Source: CAVXGU01 sp963761615 (GTDB lineage: Bacteria; Acidobacteriota; Vicinamibacteria; Vicinamibacterales; CAVVIG01). From it: a stretch of DNA of 64,000 nt. The stretch lies in assembly GCA_963761615.1 (NCBI GenBank), contig CAVXGU010000003.1:1240001-1304000 (forward strand), read 5' to 3'. Of this stretch, positions 11,894-18,820 are shown piece after piece (the stretch's first letter is position 1; every line of letters starts with the position of its first letter). Both the position numbers and the translations under genes were made by a program. The notes beneath the pieces were generated by a model. It was given only the letters and a program-made list of their open reading frames with translations, had not been told where the DNA came from and did no database searches.

Positions 11894-12855
11894 GACGCCT
11901 GGCCGGCCTCGTGGCGGTATGGCTGTGCGTGGGCGCCCCGGCGCTGGCGCAGCCGACGCCTCAGCGCTTTGCGCTGATCGTCAGCGGTGCGTCGGCGGGG
12001 CAGCCGTACGCCGAGCGGTACGACACCTGGCGGACCGCCCTGGTGTCGACGCTGCGCGATCGCTTTGAGTACCCCGCCGATCACGTCGTCGTGCTCGCCG
12101 AAAAGCCCGGAGCGGGCGACGGACCGGCCACACGCGACGGCGTGCGATCGGCGGTTGCGGCCCTCCGGCAGCGAATGAAGCCTGCCGACCAGCTGCTGGT
12201 CGTCCTCATCGGCCACGGCACGTCGGAGAACACGGACGATGCGAAGTTCAATCTCGTCGGCCCCGATCTGAGCGCGAGCGACTGGGCGGCCCTCCTGGCG
12301 CCGGTGCCCGGGCACCTGGTGTTCGTGGATACGACCGCCGGCAGCGCGCCGTTCCTGCACGCGCTGGCGGGCCGCGGGCGGGTGGTCCTGACGGCCGACG
12401 ACACCGCCGCGCAGCAGTTCGAGACGGTGTTCCCGCAGTACTTCGTCGACGCGCTGCGGGATCCGGCGGCCGACGCCGACAAGGACGGCCGCGTCTCGAT
12501 CTGGGAAGCGTTCGTGTTCGCGGCCGCGGGCGTCCGCAACCACTACGACGCCGCGCAGCAGCTGCCCACGGAGCGCGCGGTGCTGGACGATGACGGCGAC
12601 GGCGTCGGACGCGAGGCCGGCGAGCCGGGGCGGGACGGCGATCTGGCGCGGGTGACCTATCTCGCGCCGCAGATGGAGCCGACGACCAGTGATCCCCGGC
12701 TGGCGGCCCTCATCGCGCAACGGGCGACGCTCGAGGCGGAGCTCGACCGCCTCCGCGCCGACCATGCCGCGCTGTCGCCCGACCGGTACGCCGAGGAGCT
12801 CGAGCGGCTGCTCGTCGAGATCGCGCGCCTCTCGCAGCAGATCCGGAATCGCTAG
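11890..12855 (+). CDS. Secreted caspase/C13-like protein lacking the catalytic cysteine
   Basis: 321 residues from a GTG overlapping the previous stop. A signal peptide is visible (LAGLVAVWLCVGAPALAQ). The body resembles caspase/legumain-type peptidases: LLVVLIGHGTSE contains the expected histidine, and the strand that normally carries the nucleophile reads LVFVDTTAGSAPF, with Thr/Ala/Ser where Cys would be expected. The C-terminal 60 residues form a coiled coil (ATLEAELDRLRADHAAL). It is therefore probably a non-proteolytic member, or one using another nucleophile. It is the last gene of the MoxR operon. Confidence 0.72.
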   Translation: MRRLAGLVAVWLCVGAPALAQPTPQRFALIVSGASAGQPYAERYDTWRTALVSTLRDRFEYPADHVVVLAEKPGAGDGPATRDGVRSAVAALRQRMKPADQLLVVLIGHGTSENTDDAKFNLVGPDLSASDWAALLAPVPGHLVFVDTTAGSAPFLHALAGRGRVVLTADDTAAQQFETVFPQYFVDALRDPAADADKDGRVSIWEAFVFAAAGVRNHYDAAQQLPTERAVLDDDGDGVGREAGEPGRDGDLARVTYLAPQMEPTTSDPRLAALIAQRATLEAELDRLRADHAALSPDRYAEELERLLVEIARLSQQIRNR

Positions 12856-12856
12856 A

Positions 12857-13026
12857 GCGGTTTTCGTTTCGCTGCGGCGGCCGACCTTCAGGTCGGCTTC
12901 GCCTTGGCGGACCTGAAGGTCCGCGGCTACACCGATCTGGGGGGTGAAGGTCCGCGGCTACACCGATCTCGGGGGCTGAGGTCCGCGGCGACACCGATCT
13001 CGGGGCGACATCGATCTCGAAAACGC
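12857..13026. repeat. Palindromic intergenic repeat with inverted ends
   Basis: Bounded by GCGGTTTTCG and CGAAAACGC in inverted orientation. Inside are two perfect 18-bp palindromes, GCCGACCTTCAGGTCGGC (12880-12897) and GCGGACCTGAAGGTCCGC (12907-12924). These are followed by three degenerate copies of GGTCCGCGGCTACACCGATCT. A related arrangement occurs near 57.86-57.94 kb. It sits between the convergent MoxR operon and rhomboid gene and could also terminate transcription. Confidence 0.65.
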
Positions 13027-13044
13027 TGCAGCCGGTCGAAGGCT

Positions 13045-13701
13045 CTAGAAGGCGGCCCACGGATCGTGCTGGCGCTTCCTGAACAGGAAGACGCCGACGA
13101 TGCCCATGAGGAAGCCCGCCACGTGCGCCATGAAGGCGACGCCGCCGCCGGTTCCGGCCGTGGCCGCGATGCTGCCCGCGCTGATGATCTGCATGAGGAA
13201 CCAGAAGCCGAGCAGCAGGATCGCCGGGAGCTCGATGACCTCGATGAAGAAGACGATGAAGACGAGCGTCAGGACCCGCGACTGGGGATAGAGGATGAAG
13301 TAGGCGCCCATGACGCCCGCAATGGCGCCGCTCGCTCCGATCGTCGGCAGCGTCGACATCGGGTTCATGAGGATCTGCCCGAAGGCCGCGACGATCCCGC
13401 AGAGGAGATAGAAGATCACGAAGCGGCCGTGGCCGAGCCGGTCTTCGACGTTGTCGCCGAAGATCCAGAGGTACCACATGTTCCCGATGATGTGCATCCA
13501 GCCGCCGTGGAGGAACATCGACGTGACGAGCGTCACCGCGCGGAAGTGCGCGGGGACCACGCCGTAGACCTGGAGGAAGACCGGCAGCAGGTCGCGCGGC
13601 ATGGCGACCTCGAACAGCCAGGCCGCGCTGTTCAGCAGGATGATCGTGATCGTGATGTACGGGGTGGTCCGCGAAGGGATGACATCCCGCAGGGGGAGCA
13701 T
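13045..13701 (-). CDS. Rhomboid family intramembrane serine protease
   Basis: 218 residues with six or so hydrophobic helices. The catalytic serine lies in IGASGAIAGVMGAYF and the catalytic histidine in FMAHVAGFLMGI. The conserved HGGWMHIIGNMWYL segment, typical of the rhomboid first loop, is present. It cleaves substrates within the cytoplasmic membrane; the substrate is unknown. It lies 20 bases downstream of leuA on the same strand and may be read through from it, though the functions look unrelated. Confidence 0.93.
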   Translation of the reverse strand: MLPLRDVIPSRTTPYITITIILLNSAAWLFEVAMPRDLLPVFLQVYGVVPAHFRAVTLVTSMFLHGGWMHIIGNMWYLWIFGDNVEDRLGHGRFVIFYLLCGIVAAFGQILMNPMSTLPTIGASGAIAGVMGAYFILYPQSRVLTLVFIVFFIEVIELPAILLLGFWFLMQIISAGSIAATAGTGGGVAFMAHVAGFLMGIVGVFLFRKRQHDPWAAF

Positions 13702-13721
13702 CCCGCCATTCTACACGCCGC

Positions 13722-14930
13722 TTAGATGCCCGGTGCGGCCTCGGCGGTTTCTGCGGGCGAGGTCGCGGCGCCCGAGCGCACGCGATCGACGATGCGGCGG
13801 AGATCGCCGTCGCCGACCGCCTTCCGGCGGTCGCCCAGCTCGATGACCGCGCGGTAGACCTCCGGCAGTTCGTCGGCCGTGAGTGTGAGCCCGAGCTCCT
13901 CGGCACGCCTGGCCACGGCGTGGCGGCCCGAGTGCTTGCCGAGCACGAGGCGCGCCGTGGGCTGGCCTACGTCCTGCGGCCGCATGATCTCGTAGGTGCT
14001 CGGATCCTTGAGGACGCCGTCCTGGTGGATGCCGGCCTCGTGCGCGAAGGCATTGCGCCCGACGATCGCCTTGTTGGACTGGATCGCTTCGCTCGTGAGC
14101 TGGCAGATCAGCTGGCTCGTCTCGTAGAGCTTCGTGGTGTCGATGGCCGTGTCGTACGGAAGGCGATCGTTGCGGACCTTGAGCGCCATCACGAACTCTT
14201 CGAGCGACGCGTTCCCGGCCCGCTCGCCGATCCCGTTCACGCAGCACTCCACCTGCCGCACCCCGCCCTGCACGGCCGACAGGCTGTTGGCGACGGCCAG
14301 GCCGAGGTCGTCGTGGCAGTGCGCGCTGAAGACGGCCTTGTCGGCGTTGGGGACGCGCTCGCGGATGGTGGTGAAGAACTCGCGGATTTCATCGGGGGTG
14401 GCGTAGCCGACCGTGTCGGGGAGGTTGATCGTCGTCGCGCCGGCGTGGATGGCGGCCTCGACGACGCGGCAGAGGAAGTCGGAATCGCTGCGCGTCGCAT
14501 CCTCGGCTGAGAACTCGACATCGTCGGTCGCCCGGCGCGCCTGGGCGACGCCCGTGACGATCGCCTCCATGCACGCCTCGCGCGTGATGCGGAGCTTGCG
14601 CGTGAGATGGAGATCGGACGTGGCCAGGAAGGTGTGAATGCGCGGTCGGGCGGCCGGGCGGAGGGCGCTCGCGGCGACCTCGATGTCCTCGCGCCGGCAG
14701 CGGGCCAGCGCCGCGATCGTCGGGCGCCTGAGCTCGCGCGAGATCATCTCGACGGCCGCCGCGTCGGCCGGCGACGCGATGGGAAAACCCGCCTCGATCA
14801 CGTCCACGCCCAGCGCGTCGAGCGCGCGGGCGAATCTCAGCTTCGCGTCCACGTCCAGGGAGAAGCCCGGGGCCTGCTCGCCGTCGCGGAGGGTCGTGTC
14901 GAAGATGAGGACGGTGGAATCTTGGCTCAT
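13722..14930 (-). CDS. leuA: 2-isopropylmalate synthase, short form without regulatory domain
   Basis: Condenses acetyl-CoA with 2-oxoisovalerate, the first step of leucine synthesis. Motifs present are DTTLRDGEQAPG near the N-terminus, HCHDDLGLAVANS, NGIGERAGNASLEE, FAHEAGIHQDGVLK and LVLGKHSGRHAV. The protein is 402 residues against about 510-530 for the common bacterial enzyme. It stops just after the second subdomain, so the C-terminal leucine-binding regulatory domain is missing. The LeuA-type GKHSGRHA motif argues against homocitrate synthase. ATG at 14930 is the first sensible start. Divergent from a LysR regulator; leuDC lie 3.3 kb away across an IS. Confidence 0.88.
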   Translation of the reverse strand: MSQDSTVLIFDTTLRDGEQAPGFSLDVDAKLRFARALDALGVDVIEAGFPIASPADAAAVEMISRELRRPTIAALARCRREDIEVAASALRPAARPRIHTFLATSDLHLTRKLRITREACMEAIVTGVAQARRATDDVEFSAEDATRSDSDFLCRVVEAAIHAGATTINLPDTVGYATPDEIREFFTTIRERVPNADKAVFSAHCHDDLGLAVANSLSAVQGGVRQVECCVNGIGERAGNASLEEFVMALKVRNDRLPYDTAIDTTKLYETSQLICQLTSEAIQSNKAIVGRNAFAHEAGIHQDGVLKDPSTYEIMRPQDVGQPTARLVLGKHSGRHAVARRAEELGLTLTADELPEVYRAVIELGDRRKAVGDGDLRRIVDRVRSGAATSPAETAEAAPGI

Positions 14931-15000
14931 GAAGACGTTGTAGCCGTCCGGATGATTAAAAGTCAAAGCGATAATTATTACGATACAATAAGCATCAGTT
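14931..15000. promoter_or_regulatory. Divergent leuA/lysR promoter region
   Basis: This 70-bp gap is strikingly AT-rich against its GC-rich surroundings. It holds the dyad ATAATTAT (14971-14978) and nearby T-rich/A-rich half sites that fit the T-N11-A pattern bound by LysR-type regulators. A divergent arrangement of regulator and target is classical for this family. The exact operator and -10/-35 elements cannot be fixed by eye. Confidence 0.45.
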
Positions 15001-15870
15001 ATGGACCTGGCAGAGCTGAAAGTGTTTCTCGCGGTCGCCCAGGAGCGGAGCTTTTCGCGCGCCGCCGCCAAGGTGCACCGCACGCAGCCGGCGGTCAGCC
15101 AGGCCGTCCGGCGGCTCGAAGCGGACCTGGGCGAGGAGCTCTTCGACCGTTCGTCGAAGAACGGCACGCTGACGGAAGCCGGCCGCGTCCTCGAGAACTA
15201 CGGGCAGCGGATCGTCCGGCTCGCCGAGGAGACCGAGTCGGCGATGCGGGAACTGCGGGACCTGAGGCGCGGCCGCGTGCTGATCGGCGCCAACGAGGCG
15301 GCGGTGCACACGCTGCTGCCGCTCATCGCGCGTTTTCGCGCCAGGTACCCGGAGATCACGATCGACGTCCGCCGCGTCCCGGCCCGCCAGATCGCCGTGG
15401 AGGTGCAGCAGGGCAGTCTCGACTTCGGAGCGCTGACGTTCCACCCGTCCGAACCCGGACTGGTGCAGGTCAACGTCGGGAGCGACGAGCTGGTCCTGCT
15501 CGTGCCCCCCGGGCACCCGTTCGCGCACAAGCGTCAGGTGACGATGGAGGAGGTCGCCACCGAGCCGGTCGTCGCGCACAACGACCCGTCGCCCGCCCGC
15601 GAGCGCGTCCTGCGCCTCTTCCAGGAGCACCAGGTCGATCTGCAGATGATGATTCAGCTCCCGAGCCTCGACGGGATCAAGCGGGCGGTGGAGATGAAGC
15701 AGGGAGTCGCGCTGCTGCCGCGCCGTTGCGCCGTCACCGAGATCGCGAGCAAGCGTCTGGTCGCGATCCCCGTCGTAGGCCTGTCGCGCCGGCGCGACGT
15801 CAGCCTGATCTGCCGCCGGGAGCACCGATCCCACGCGGCCGACGCGTTCCTCGAGGTGGCACAGGGGTAG
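15001..15870 (+). CDS. LysR family transcriptional regulator
   Basis: 289 residues. The N-terminal winged helix-turn-helix is clear (FLAVAQERSFSRAAAKVHRT, QPAVSQAVRRLEADLGEELF). A substrate-binding domain follows from about residue 90 (GRVLIGANEAAVHTLLPLIA). The gene is transcribed away from leuA, so it most likely controls leuA. The inducer is unknown; an intermediate of branched-chain amino acid synthesis is a reasonable guess. Its 3' end runs into a long inverted repeat. Confidence 0.92.
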   Translation: MDLAELKVFLAVAQERSFSRAAAKVHRTQPAVSQAVRRLEADLGEELFDRSSKNGTLTEAGRVLENYGQRIVRLAEETESAMRELRDLRRGRVLIGANEAAVHTLLPLIARFRARYPEITIDVRRVPARQIAVEVQQGSLDFGALTFHPSEPGLVQVNVGSDELVLLVPPGHPFAHKRQVTMEEVATEPVVAHNDPSPARERVLRLFQEHQVDLQMMIQLPSLDGIKRAVEMKQGVALLPRRCAVTEIASKRLVAIPVVGLSRRRDVSLICRREHRSHAADAFLEVAQG

Positions 15871-15915
15871 GGGTGAAGGAAGGAAGAACGAAGGAAGAAT
15901 GTGGTAATGGGGAAA

Positions 15916-15992
15916 TGTGGTGATGGGGTAATGGGAAGAGCGGATCACGCTGCGGCGTGACCACGTCGCAGTCCATTACCCCATCACCACAT
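15916..15992. repeat. Long inverted repeat / 16-bp tandem repeat, left part (interrupted by IS)
   Basis: ATGTGGTGATGGGGTAATGG (15916-15935) is the exact reverse complement of CCATTACCCCATCACCACAT (15973-15992). The 37-base loop contains a small hairpin, GATCACGCTGCGGCGTGACC. The right arm is the first unit of a 16-bp tandem repeat that resumes after the insertion element at 18144. Before insertion this was probably one palindromic spacer between the convergent lysR and leuD genes, acting as a terminator. Confidence 0.7.
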
Positions 15993-16041
15993 GGTAATAA
16001 TATACTTGACGGGGGAACATTCTCCGGCTATTCTCGTCTAC

Positions 16042-17016
16042 ATGGATATGCCGAAGACGCTGACCGACGCCATTCGCTACTTCACGAGCCCGGACAATTG
16101 CCGGGACTACCTCGTAGCCCGTCGCTGGCCGAACGGCGTGACCTGCCCTGTCTGCGGCTCCACGAGCGTCTACTTCGACTCGTCCCGCAACGGCTGGGAG
16201 TGCAAGACGCGGCATCCCAAGCGGAAGTTTACGCTCAAGACCGGCACCATTTTCGAGGACTCGGCGCTCGGGCTGGACAAGTGGCTTCCGGCTGTCTGGA
16301 TGATCGCCAACATGAAGAACGGCGTCAGTTCCCACGAACTGGCCCGCTCGCTCGGAGTCACGCAGAAGACCGCGTGGTTCATGCTCCAACGTATCCGCCT
16401 TGCGATGCAGGAAGACCCGCAGAGCGGCGGCGGGAAGCTCGGCGGCGAGGTCGAGGTCGACGAAACCTACATCGGTGGCAAGGCGCGCAACATGCACGCC
16501 CGCAAGCGTCGAGGCCGCGTCAAGCCGGGACGGAGTTTCGAGGGCAAGGTGGCCGTCATGGGGCTGCTCCAACGGCACGGCGACAAGACGCCCGCACGGA
16601 TGAAGCTCCACATCGTCCACAGTCTCAAGCGGTCGGACATGCAGCAGATTGTCCAGAAGGAAGTCGAGCCCGGTGCGACCGTCAACACGGACTCGCTGGC
16701 ATCCTACCAGGGGCTTGTCGCCAACTATGCCCACAAGGTCATCGACCACGCCGAAGCCTATGTGGACGGAACCGTCCACACCAACGGCTGCGAGAACTTC
16801 TGGAGCCTGCTCAAGCGCGGCCTGAACGGCACCTACGTCTCCGTCGAGCCCTACCACCTGTTCCGCTACTTGGACGAGCAGGCGTTCCGGTTCAATCACC
16901 GACGCGACATGAACGACGCGGACCGGTTCAGCGCGGTCGTCTCGGCCATCGTCGGCAAGCGGCTCACCTACGATGCTCTGACCGGCAAGGAGGGGCTTGA
17001 GTCTCGCGTCAACTGA
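16042..17016 (+). CDS. IS1595 family transposase
   Basis: 324 residues from ATG MDMPKTLTD; the frame is open upstream into the terminal repeat but this start fits the family. An N-terminal zinc ribbon (CPVCGSTSVYF with a later WECK) is followed by a helix-turn-helix (SHELARSLGVTQKTAWFMLQ). The ISXO2-like DDE domain has EVDETYIGG, NTDSLASYQ and TNGCENFWSLLKRGL. All motifs are intact, so the transposase may be functional. It catalyses movement of the surrounding element. Confidence 0.93.
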   Translation: MDMPKTLTDAIRYFTSPDNCRDYLVARRWPNGVTCPVCGSTSVYFDSSRNGWECKTRHPKRKFTLKTGTIFEDSALGLDKWLPAVWMIANMKNGVSSHELARSLGVTQKTAWFMLQRIRLAMQEDPQSGGGKLGGEVEVDETYIGGKARNMHARKRRGRVKPGRSFEGKVAVMGLLQRHGDKTPARMKLHIVHSLKRSDMQQIVQKEVEPGATVNTDSLASYQGLVANYAHKVIDHAEAYVDGTVHTNGCENFWSLLKRGLNGTYVSVEPYHLFRYLDEQAFRFNHRRDMNDADRFSAVVSAIVGKRLTYDALTGKEGLESRVN

Positions 17017-17039
17017 CCGGCAGGGACGCGGGAAGCGAG

Positions 17040-17201
17040 CTAGGAAGGCTTGATCTTGGGCTTCGGACCGCGCTTGCGAGGATTCTTGGCGGAATGGTCT
17101 TGTTCCTTGGCGATCCGCTCCTGAATCGTCGCACGCGGCACGGCCAGCAGACGATCCGTGAGGTCGCGAAACGCTTGAAATTCCTTCGACGGTCGGCCCA
17201 T
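17040..17201 (-). CDS. Small basic IS accessory protein (53 aa)
   Basis: A short reverse-strand gene directly after the transposase. It encodes MGRPSKEFQAFRDLTDRLL followed by a helical stretch and a Lys/Arg-rich tail (KNPRKRGPKPKIKPS). A strong ribosome-binding site (GGGAGGGG) sits just upstream of its ATG. Small basic proteins with a similar beginning (MxxPKxFxxF) often accompany IS-type elements, but their role is not known to me with certainty. Function could be regulatory or DNA-binding. The gene is convergent with the transposase and lies inside the IS. Confidence 0.68.
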   Translation of the reverse strand: MGRPSKEFQAFRDLTDRLLAVPRATIQERIAKEQDHSAKNPRKRGPKPKIKPS

Positions 17202-17450
17202 ACCCCTCCCATGATAGCGCGATCTTCGCTATGAATGACTGGCGTGTGAGGTTGACAGCCTTGGTTGCTGTGTTTCTCAGTCATCATTGCCTGGAAATCA
17301 GCGCAACATGAACAGCAATGCGAAGCCGCACGCATCAAGGATCAAGAACGGTATCCACCATCTCTCGTTCTGCCATGCGTGAGCGATTATGGCAGCAGCG
17401 GTCAAACACAACAGTCCGACGATGGCACGCCAAAGTGGAACTGGCCGAAG

Positions 17451-18098
17451 ATGAATCCAGAATGGATCCTCGCCGGGGTCGGCATCCTCACCTTTTGGGC
17501 TGTGTGGGAGCAAGCCAGAGCTACCAAGGACGCCGCTATAGCTAGCCGCGACAGCATCAAACAGAACGAACGGCATTTCGATCTCGTCAACCAGCAATGG
17601 ATTGATCTCAGTCAGTTTTCCTGCAGAATCGTTCCAATTCCGGACACTGACGCGTCTGCGACGGAGTCGTGGTCGTTCGACTTCAAAATCAGCAATCGAA
17701 CGCCGCTGAAATTCTCCGTCGAGAGCATTACGTGCTTCGTCGATGGAAGAACCATTCCGATTTGGTACAGGAAGACGCTCGGACCGAACACCCACCGATG
17801 GGTTCGACACATAGCAGTCGGCCTGAGCGCGCACAGCCACGAGGTTTACATGAATGGACGAGACATCTTGGTCATGTTTGCCGGCCGCATCGTCTACGTG
17901 GACGCGATGGAGAAACACCGAACCAAATTGTTTGCCCGCTATGCCCGCGCAGGTGGACTTGCTTTGCACCAGGGCGTCCGCTTGAGAGACGAGCCCCCGG
18001 GAAGCTTGGACGATCTGATCGCGAAATTGGAAACAGAAACCAAGGAAGAACAAGAGCGACAGCAGGATCGCTATCGCTCCGACGCCGGCCTGTCCTGA
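17451..18098 (+). CDS. Membrane-anchored hypothetical passenger protein of the IS
   Basis: 215 residues from ATG MNPEWILAGVG; the frame is open to 17265 but this ATG places a membrane helix (WILAGVGILTFWAVWEQA) at the N-terminus. A coiled-coil-like segment follows (ATKDAAIASRDSIKQNERHF), then a beta-rich soluble domain and a charged tail (ETETKEEQERQQDRYRSD). It ends 21 bases before the right terminal repeat. I recognise no family. N-terminal anchor plus soluble domain is a common layout for cargo genes of unknown function. Confidence 0.65.
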   Translation: MNPEWILAGVGILTFWAVWEQARATKDAAIASRDSIKQNERHFDLVNQQWIDLSQFSCRIVPIPDTDASATESWSFDFKISNRTPLKFSVESITCFVDGRTIPIWYRKTLGPNTHRWVRHIAVGLSAHSHEVYMNGRDILVMFAGRIVYVDAMEKHRTKLFARYARAGGLALHQGVRLRDEPPGSLDDLIAKLETETKEEQERQQDRYRSDAGLS

Positions 18099-18143
18099 CG
18101 AGGATCGCTGACCAGAACGTCCCCCGTCAAGTATATTATTACC

Positions 18144-18217
18144 TCACCACATTACCCCATCACCACATTACCCCATCACCACATTACCCCATCACCACAT
18201 TACCCCATCACCACATT
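18144..18217. repeat. 16-bp tandem repeat (TCACCACATTACCCCA)n, right part
   Basis: Four full copies and a partial copy of TCACCACATTACCCCA, continuing the unit seen left of the IS at 15973-15992. The region ends 10 bases before the leuD stop codon. Related sequence occurs at 15900-15935 (inverted) and just upstream of bioB. Confidence 0.8.
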
Positions 18218-18227
18218 CTCCCTTCCC

Positions 18228-18818
18228 CTACCACCTGCCGGTCACGTAGGGCAGCTGATTGGCCACGGCCCTGACCTCGTCGAAATTGGCCAGCAGCAGC
18301 GCCGTCGGGTTCCACTGGCCGGTCAGGAAGCCGTCGCGCAGGGCGTCCGGCAGGGTCGCCTCGATCCGGAGCGGCCCGGCGAGCACGCGCTTCGTGTCCA
18401 CATGGACTTCGACGCCGGTTTCGGGCTGGGCCTCGATCAGGGCCTGGAGGCGATCGATGGCCGCGTGGTCCGCGACGAGGCACGGCACGCCCAGCATCGC
18501 GGCGTTCCCCAGGAAGATCTCCGAGAAGGACTCCCCGACGATGGCCCGGATCCCGTAGCGGGCCAGACCCTGCGGCGCGTGCTCGCGCGACGATCCGCAC
18601 CCGAAGTTCCTGTTGACGACCAGCACCGAGGCCCCTGCATAGGCCGGGTTGTTGAGCGGGTGCGAGGAATCCGTCGCGCGATCGTCCTCGAAGAGGTGCG
18701 TCTCGAGCCCCTCGAACGTGACGGCGCGCAGGAACCGCGCGGGCATGATGCGATCGGTGTCGAGGTCGTCGCCCCTGAGCGGCAGGCCGCGTCCGACGAC
18801 GGAAATGATGGTTGACAT
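18228..18818 (-). CDS. leuD: 3-isopropylmalate dehydratase small subunit
   Basis: 196 residues. With LeuC it isomerises 2- to 3-isopropylmalate in leucine synthesis. Key motifs are DDLDTDRIMPARFL near the N-terminus and NFGCGSSREHAPQGL, the swivelling-domain substrate-binding loop. The ATG at 18818 is two bases downstream of the leuC stop, so the pair is an operon in the order leuC-leuD. Length is normal. Confidence 0.95.
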   Translation of the reverse strand: MSTIISVVGRGLPLRGDDLDTDRIMPARFLRAVTFEGLETHLFEDDRATDSSHPLNNPAYAGASVLVVNRNFGCGSSREHAPQGLARYGIRAIVGESFSEIFLGNAAMLGVPCLVADHAAIDRLQALIEAQPETGVEVHVDTKRVLAGPLRIEATLPDALRDGFLTGQWNPTALLLANFDEVRAVANQLPYVTGRW

Positions 18819-18820
18819 GG

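Larger units (their letters stand above)
15993..18143 (+). mobile_element. IS1595-family (ISXO2-like) insertion element with passenger genes
   Basis: The element is bounded by perfect 24-bp terminal inverted repeats, at 15993-16016 (beginning GGTAATAATATACTTGAC) and 18120-18143. The bases TCACCACAT flank it on both sides (15984-15992 and 18144-18152), consistent with a target duplication, although the target is itself a tandem repeat, so the exact duplication length is ambiguous. It carries a transposase, a small basic protein on the opposite strand and a membrane-anchored passenger. The passenger part is visibly less GC-rich than the host genes. At 2151 bp it is longer than a minimal one-gene IS. 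Confidence 0.88.

Noticed and set aside
17265..17450. Upstream start for the IS passenger gene
   Set aside because: The extra 62 residues lack a sensible ribosome-binding site and would bury the membrane anchor; ATG at 17451 gives an N-terminal anchor.
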